The position numbers and the translations under genes were made by a program. Positions 60,144-64,000 of a stretch of DNA of 64,000 nucleotides are shown here, piece by piece. The notes beneath the pieces were generated by a model. The model ran no database searches. It was given only the letters and a program-made list of their open reading frames with translations, and was not told where the DNA came from. The DNA is taken from positions 1-64,000 of the forward strand of contig JAUCBJ010005855.1 in assembly GCA_032718475.1 (NCBI GenBank). The letters are read 5' to 3'. The DNA is from Nemertoderma westbladi (taxonomy: Eukaryota; Xenacoelomorpha; Nemertodermatida; Nemertodermatidae). Position 1 is the first letter of the stretch. Each line of letters opens with the position of its first letter.

Positions 60144-61310
60144 CTATGTGAGGAGTGTTACCGATGGTTGTTCCTCCCCCGCATGCACATAAAAGGTGTC
60201 GTCTTCCTCTTCGTCCTCGTCCGATGATCCCGATTGATCCATACAGACTGAGTAGAAGGTACGAATCTCACGTGGCGCACGCCCTTTATAAAGCGCGTTG
60301 CATCTAGCCGCTTTATCTGGATACTCTCGTCGAAAGCGTTTGGTCGGAGTATGACTGGTTGTGTGAAGTAACGCGTCGTGGTTACGTCCACATAGAGGAC
60401 ATGTATCGTCGCTCGGGCAATCCTTCCAGACGTGTCCTGGCTTCGTACATCTCCAACAAGAATCCAAAGATCGAATTTGGAGTCTCCTCTCTTCAACTCC
60501 CAACTCCCTAAATGCGCGACATCCACGAAGTTTATGTCCGCTATGGTTTCTGCCGTTCTTTTCGCAATATGGGCATCCCTCAAAGTCTGCCGGCAACTGT
60601 TGTTGTGGCTGCTTGGTGCCGATAGGCGTCAGAACTTTAGAAGTTTCAGTTGGGATGGCATAAGTCACGGCCTTAGCGTTTGTCGGAAATGGTTTGGTCC
60701 GATACGGCGCAGCAATAGCTATTCCTTCTGCCGCTATATGGTGATTAGTATAGTTGGATCGAGTCTCAATTACGGCCTCCCACGAAATCAGTTGGTAGAC
60801 GTCGGTGAGTTTCAATAGCCCGCCGGCTTCTTCATGCTGGTACTCAATGCGTCGCCATTCTCGTCGTAGTCGATGGTGAAGTCGACCGATTATTCGAATG
60901 AGAACCGTCAGTGCGTTAGCGTATTCGAGTTGTCCAATGGACCGTCAAGTCCCTATAGCGTTCTTAATTTCGTCCGCGAGTCATAGGAGATTGATTGATT
61001 TCGATATACTGCCTCCTCTGCAAAGGTCTTCAATAATGGATTTAGCCATGGCGACGTTACGGACGTAAATCGAATATAGACAGTTGTACGCCAACTCAAA
61101 GGCATCTGGAACACCAATGAATGTTTCCGCTAATCGTTTCGGCTCACCAGACAGGACTTGGAGCAAGTAATTAAACTTCTCCGTCGAGGTGAAAGCACAC
61201 TTAGCGATCTGGGACTCTACGTAGTCTACCAGTGTATGCCAGTGTTTCGCATTGCCAGAGAACTTCGGCAGTTGTTGTGCCGGTAATCTGTGTCTAGCCG
61301 CGAACTTCAC
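60144..61310 (-). pseudogene. BEL-1b gag C-terminus joined to zinc knuckles
   Basis: Contains the DUF1759-like block (KFSGNAKHWHTLVDYVESQIAKC, KFNYLLQVLSGEP) and, after frame breaks near 60960, LTDVYQLIS through CPYCEKNGRNHSGHKLRGC, CWRCTKPGHVWKDC and CPLCGRNHDALLH. Here gag and the zinc knuckles share one frame, unlike BEL-1, where a stop and a 2-base loss intervene. Confidence 0.8.
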
Positions 61311-61856
61311 AATCTCGCTAACTAAATCTAACTGTCCGCGTCCCTGTTCGGTTGCGTCGTCCAGTTGTTCCCTTCCGCGCGTTGTTTGTCGGTAGGAAAT
61401 ATTAACGGGATCTTCTTCTCAATGGGTCGGAGTCTGTCTAGTCTCCTGTTCTCTCCTTGGTGGTCGATGTTGTCTAGGTTGTTCCAACTCCACGCTGGTT
61501 TGTAATCGATCCGACGGTTGCGCTTCGAGTCATTCTTCGAGTTGAGCTAGTCGGTCCATTACAGGTCGCATTATTTTGTCGAGTCTGTTGGTGCTGATTG
61601 CTTCCGCTGGTTGCAACGTGGGTTTCCGCAAAGGTGTTTCTCGTGGAGGATTGTTGATGTATGGATTCGTCGATCTCTCCTCCTGTTTGTAATCCGCTGC
61701 CGCTGCCGCTCCAGTACGGAATATTTCCCGTTCCGTCGACTCCGAGTCGCTAGATGAGTCGCTATCGTCCGGATAAGGTGGTCGGCGGGTTCGAGTTTGG
61801 CGTATTACCTTTTGTCGAGTACGTTGAGGTCTGGAATCTACGGTTCTCCATCGTTC

Positions 61857-61876
61857 GGTAGGCTCGCAAGCCTTCC
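61857..61876 (-). repeat. 20-bp palindromic motif, BEL-1b (counterpart of copy 3)
   Basis: Sense GGAAGGCTTGCGAGCCTACC, read as WKACEPT. Confidence 0.95.
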
Positions 61877-61949
61877 ACGAAGTCGTAGGTCTCGTTAAAC
61901 ATTGTTCGATCCTGTGGGTACTAGCCACATCCGTCCTCCTCCGTTGTTC

Positions 61950-61969
61950 GGTAGGCTCGCAAGCCTTCC
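61950..61969 (-). repeat. 20-bp palindromic motif, BEL-1b (counterpart of copy 2)
   Basis: Sense GGAAGGCTTGCGAGCCTACC, read as WKACEPT. Confidence 0.95.
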
Positions 61970-62370
61970 ACGAAGTCGTAGGTCTCGTCGAACATTGTGT
62001 CAAAGGTCGAATAAAACAGTCGGGTTTTGTAGTTGGTCTATAAATAAGTGGGTTTGCACAGCACGTCACAGGTTTAACTGCTAACGTCTTACTTACCTGT
62101 TTAATTGTCATAAACAACAGGTTCCTCTCTTCCTACAAGTAGACTACGACTTACTGTAGGTGGACTAGTTATGTTACCTGCTAAAATTGGCGATGAAGTC
62201 GCCCTAGGTTGCGGTAATTCCGTCACAACAAACCTGTTGCCTTGCGTCGAACGCACAGGCGTTATCTCCTTAGGTTTCGTAACGAAGACCGGTTTTATCG
62301 GAGTCGTGGGTTTGAGCATAGGAATCACTTGTGGAAAACGTTTGCAGTAATCCTTGACAAACTCCTCTCC

Positions 62371-63756
62371 TCAATCTATCGCTCCCACACTTCCTTCCTC
62401 GATTTGTTTCTGTATCCCGCAATATCGAGTTTTCATGTGATCCAGGGCAGACAAGTCGTGTCCAGCTCGCGATCTTATAGATCTATCTCTCGCGTCGAGT
62501 TCGAGGTCCGCTTGCGCGTTCGCTGCCTTGCGCGATCTTCGATTTAGTTCGAACTGTAGTTGCATCTCCCTTTTGCGTCGATCTGCTACTTGTTGTTGTG
62601 CCGCTAACTCCGCCTCTAGTATAGCCAATCGTGCATTAATTTGTCTCACTTCCAACTTGGCACGCGCGTCAGATGCTGCTTTCTTCCGAGCTAACTCCGC
62701 TGCGTTTACTGTCGCAACTCGTGCTAATTCGTCGGCTGCAGCTTCTTGTGCCAAATCTTCCTCCAATCTTCTTAGTTCCAAAGCTTTGACTTCTGCTTGC
62801 GCTTTGAGTTGCGCAATCCTTGCCTTGTCCTCTCTTTGCTGTTTCTCGCACTCTATGGTGATCTGTGCCATCTGCCATTGCGCTTCTTCCTCGACGACTT
62901 GTTGTCGGCGTGCAACTTCCTGTTGTTGTCGAGTAATTACAGACGCTGTTCTACTAACGTTGCCAACGTCGCTCTGCATGCTAACGAACGATCTATCCAG
63001 TGGTGGATTTTGGTAGGCTTGCGAGTCTTCCGTAGTAAGAACTTCCGTCGTCCCTCGCGGTTCGACTTCCGGTTCTTCGATCGGTACGCTGTTTCTTCGA
63101 AGAAAATTGGTGAGCGTCTCTAACCTCCTGTCTAGGCAATAAAGTTCTTCTTCCTCTTCGGGTTGTAACAACGCATCCGAAACTGACTCACCTAGCAGTT
63201 GGTCGAACTGCTCCTGTTGAGCCAATCTTATTACTGACTTAAACTGGAAAAGGCTTTCCCTCGCACTTACCAACTTATCTATTATCTTTACCTGAGTAAA
63301 GTTGTCGCCACACAACTCTGCAAGTTTGTGTAAACCTTTAAGTTTATCTACGGAGGCATGTACCCTACTTTCTATCCTTACCTGTAAGGTGTAGAACTCA
63401 TATCTCGATATCGGGACGGTTAACTCGCGTAAAACGCAAAAACCTTCTCCGAGGTTTCGAGTAATCTGGGCCATGTGTCCTCCTATACTTCTAATGACAT
63501 TTTCTTGGCTTCCCGCCAAGCTTACCATGTCTGGTTCCTGTGACCTGGTCTGCGGTACTGTAAGGAAATCCTCGATTCTGCCGTCACCACACATTGCGGC
63601 TTCCGGTATTTCCGTTTGGGGTACCGGCGACGCACGCGGTGTGACATCGGTGGAATCTCGGGTTCTCCTTCTCGGTTCGTCTACTGTCGCTCTGTCCGGG
63701 TCGCACGAGTCATAGTCGGTAGGGGGGTATCGAGTCGAATGTGGTGTGTCACTCAT
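62371..63756 (-). CDS. BEL-1b gag, N-terminal part
   Basis: 461 residues from ATG 63756, co-linear with BEL-1 gag residues 1-455 and clearly the same family. It includes the coiled coil, with a short extra Ala/Glu segment (ADELARVATVNAAELARKK) in place of ADELARKK. The palindrome copy reads EDSQAYQ. The TGA at 62371-62373 replaces the CGA at 20536 of BEL-1, and homology continues past it. Confidence 0.85.
   Translation of the reverse strand: MSDTPHSTRYPPTDYDSCDPDRATVDEPRRRTRDSTDVTPRASPVPQTEIPEAAMCGDGRIEDFLTVPQTRSQEPDMVSLAGSQENVIRSIGGHMAQITRNLGEGFCVLRELTVPISRYEFYTLQVRIESRVHASVDKLKGLHKLAELCGDNFTQVKIIDKLVSARESLFQFKSVIRLAQQEQFDQLLGESVSDALLQPEEEEELYCLDRRLETLTNFLRRNSVPIEEPEVEPRGTTEVLTTEDSQAYQNPPLDRSFVSMQSDVGNVSRTASVITRQQQEVARRQQVVEEEAQWQMAQITIECEKQQREDKARIAQLKAQAEVKALELRRLEEDLAQEAAADELARVATVNAAELARKKAASDARAKLEVRQINARLAILEAELAAQQQVADRRKREMQLQFELNRRSRKAANAQADLELDARDRSIRSRAGHDLSALDHMKTRYCGIQKQIEEGSVGAID
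63012..63031 (-). repeat. 20-bp palindromic motif, BEL-1b (counterpart of copy 1, decayed)
   Basis: Sense GGAAGACTCGCAAGCCTACC; one stem position is mismatched. Read as EDSQAYQ. Confidence 0.85.
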
Positions 63757-64000
63757 GTCTTATTATATACGTCAAGTACGGGTAATAAAATGTCAAAGTA
63801 TCGGAATGTCGAAATGTCAAACTTACCTTGGTATATATATAGCATATATATACCCTAACCGGTACAAATAAATCAAAGTCAGAATGTCGAAATGTCAAAA
63901 TGTCCAAATGTCCAAATGTCAAACTTACCTTGATATATATATATATCATATATATACCCTAACCGGTACAAATAAAACTAACAAAGTATATAATAAAATA
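63757..64000 (-). other. BEL-1b leader, cut by the window edge
   Basis: Nearly identical to 51867-52110, with TGTCCAAA-type short repeats and the TA-rich GTACCGGTTAGG motifs. Confidence 0.8.

Larger units (their letters stand above)
61530..62328 (-). pseudogene. BEL-1b gag, middle part
   Basis: Two frames (62328-62101 and 62117-61530) separated by a 1-base insertion near 62110. They include two WKACEPTE peptides from adjacent palindrome copies and the Arg/Ser/Asp-rich linker. The TGA at 61530-61532 replaces CGA of BEL-1 (21358). Confidence 0.8.
53724..64000 (-). mobile_element. BEL-1b, internally deleted BEL-1 family copy
   Basis: From the leader at 63757-64000 (5' end outside the window) through gag, zinc knuckles, protease, partial RNase H and the C-terminal post-integrase gene to the LTR. 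Compared with BEL-1 it lacks the RT (24081-25278), integrase plus spacer (about 25740-29490) and the exonuclease-like region (about 29940-31325). It carries a 1.49-kb insertion at 56996-58486. Confidence 0.85.

Overview
The window is eukaryotic, almost certainly an invertebrate animal. It has an intron-bearing lectin gene with consensus GT-AG splice sites, nested BEL/Pao-type LTR retrotransposons, LINE and Penelope-like fragments, a MITE, many minisatellites and long poly-C tracts. Nothing bacterial is present and the species cannot be named from the sequence. Only one feature looks like an ordinary host gene: a five-exon, secreted, two-domain fucolectin-type (FTP/F5-8 type C) lectin on the minus strand at 11456-15253. 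All its introns are phase 0 and give a continuous 307-residue reading.

Layout. (1) 1-5000: 5' part of a BEL-like gag (called BEL-3 here), minus strand, with an AT-rich leader carrying repeated ATACCGGTAT palindromes. (2) 5270-7000: a broken gag of another family (BEL-4), minus strand. (3) 7660-10280: the GIY-YIG end of a Penelope-like element followed by a hammerhead-ribozyme-like motif, then a LINE reverse transcriptase fragment with an (AATC)n tail. (4) 10792-11296: a 19-bp minisatellite. (5) 11456-15253: the fucolectin gene. (6) 15853-34235: an 18.4-kb LTR element, plus strand (BEL-1), with LTRs of about 1.09 kb, gag, protease, RT, RNase H, integrase and a further multi-part gene after integrase. 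(7) 35617-48369: an older, divergent BEL element, minus strand (BEL-2), with the same gene order including the post-integrase gene. It is interrupted by a MITE (38067-38562) and by a 5'-truncated LINE (43996-45417, 9-bp target duplication). (8) 49889-51423: a second BEL-4 gag remnant between two direct repeats. (9) 51435-64000: further BEL-1 family copies on the minus strand (BEL-1b and BEL-1c) that share one LTR. BEL-1b has lost its RT, integrase and exonuclease-like regions.

Two things stand out. First, a 20-bp imperfect palindrome, GGAAGGCTTGCGAGCCTACC and variants, occurs 12 times in BEL-1 and 8 times in BEL-1b. It lies in all three reading frames of the coding regions and also in non-coding DNA. 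One copy carries a paired change that keeps the stem, so selection or spread seems to act on the nucleotide palindrome rather than the peptide. Second, the gene after integrase is shared by two clearly divergent BEL elements. It has a conserved Cys/His N-terminal domain, a region resembling DEDD 3'-5' exonucleases, and three zinc-knuckle-like clusters. I recognise no named family for the whole protein.

Most element reading frames are broken. At five places one BEL-1 copy has TGA where its sister has CGA, which points to CpG decay. The two LTRs of BEL-1 differ at only about four substitutions by my eye count, so the insertion itself looks recent.
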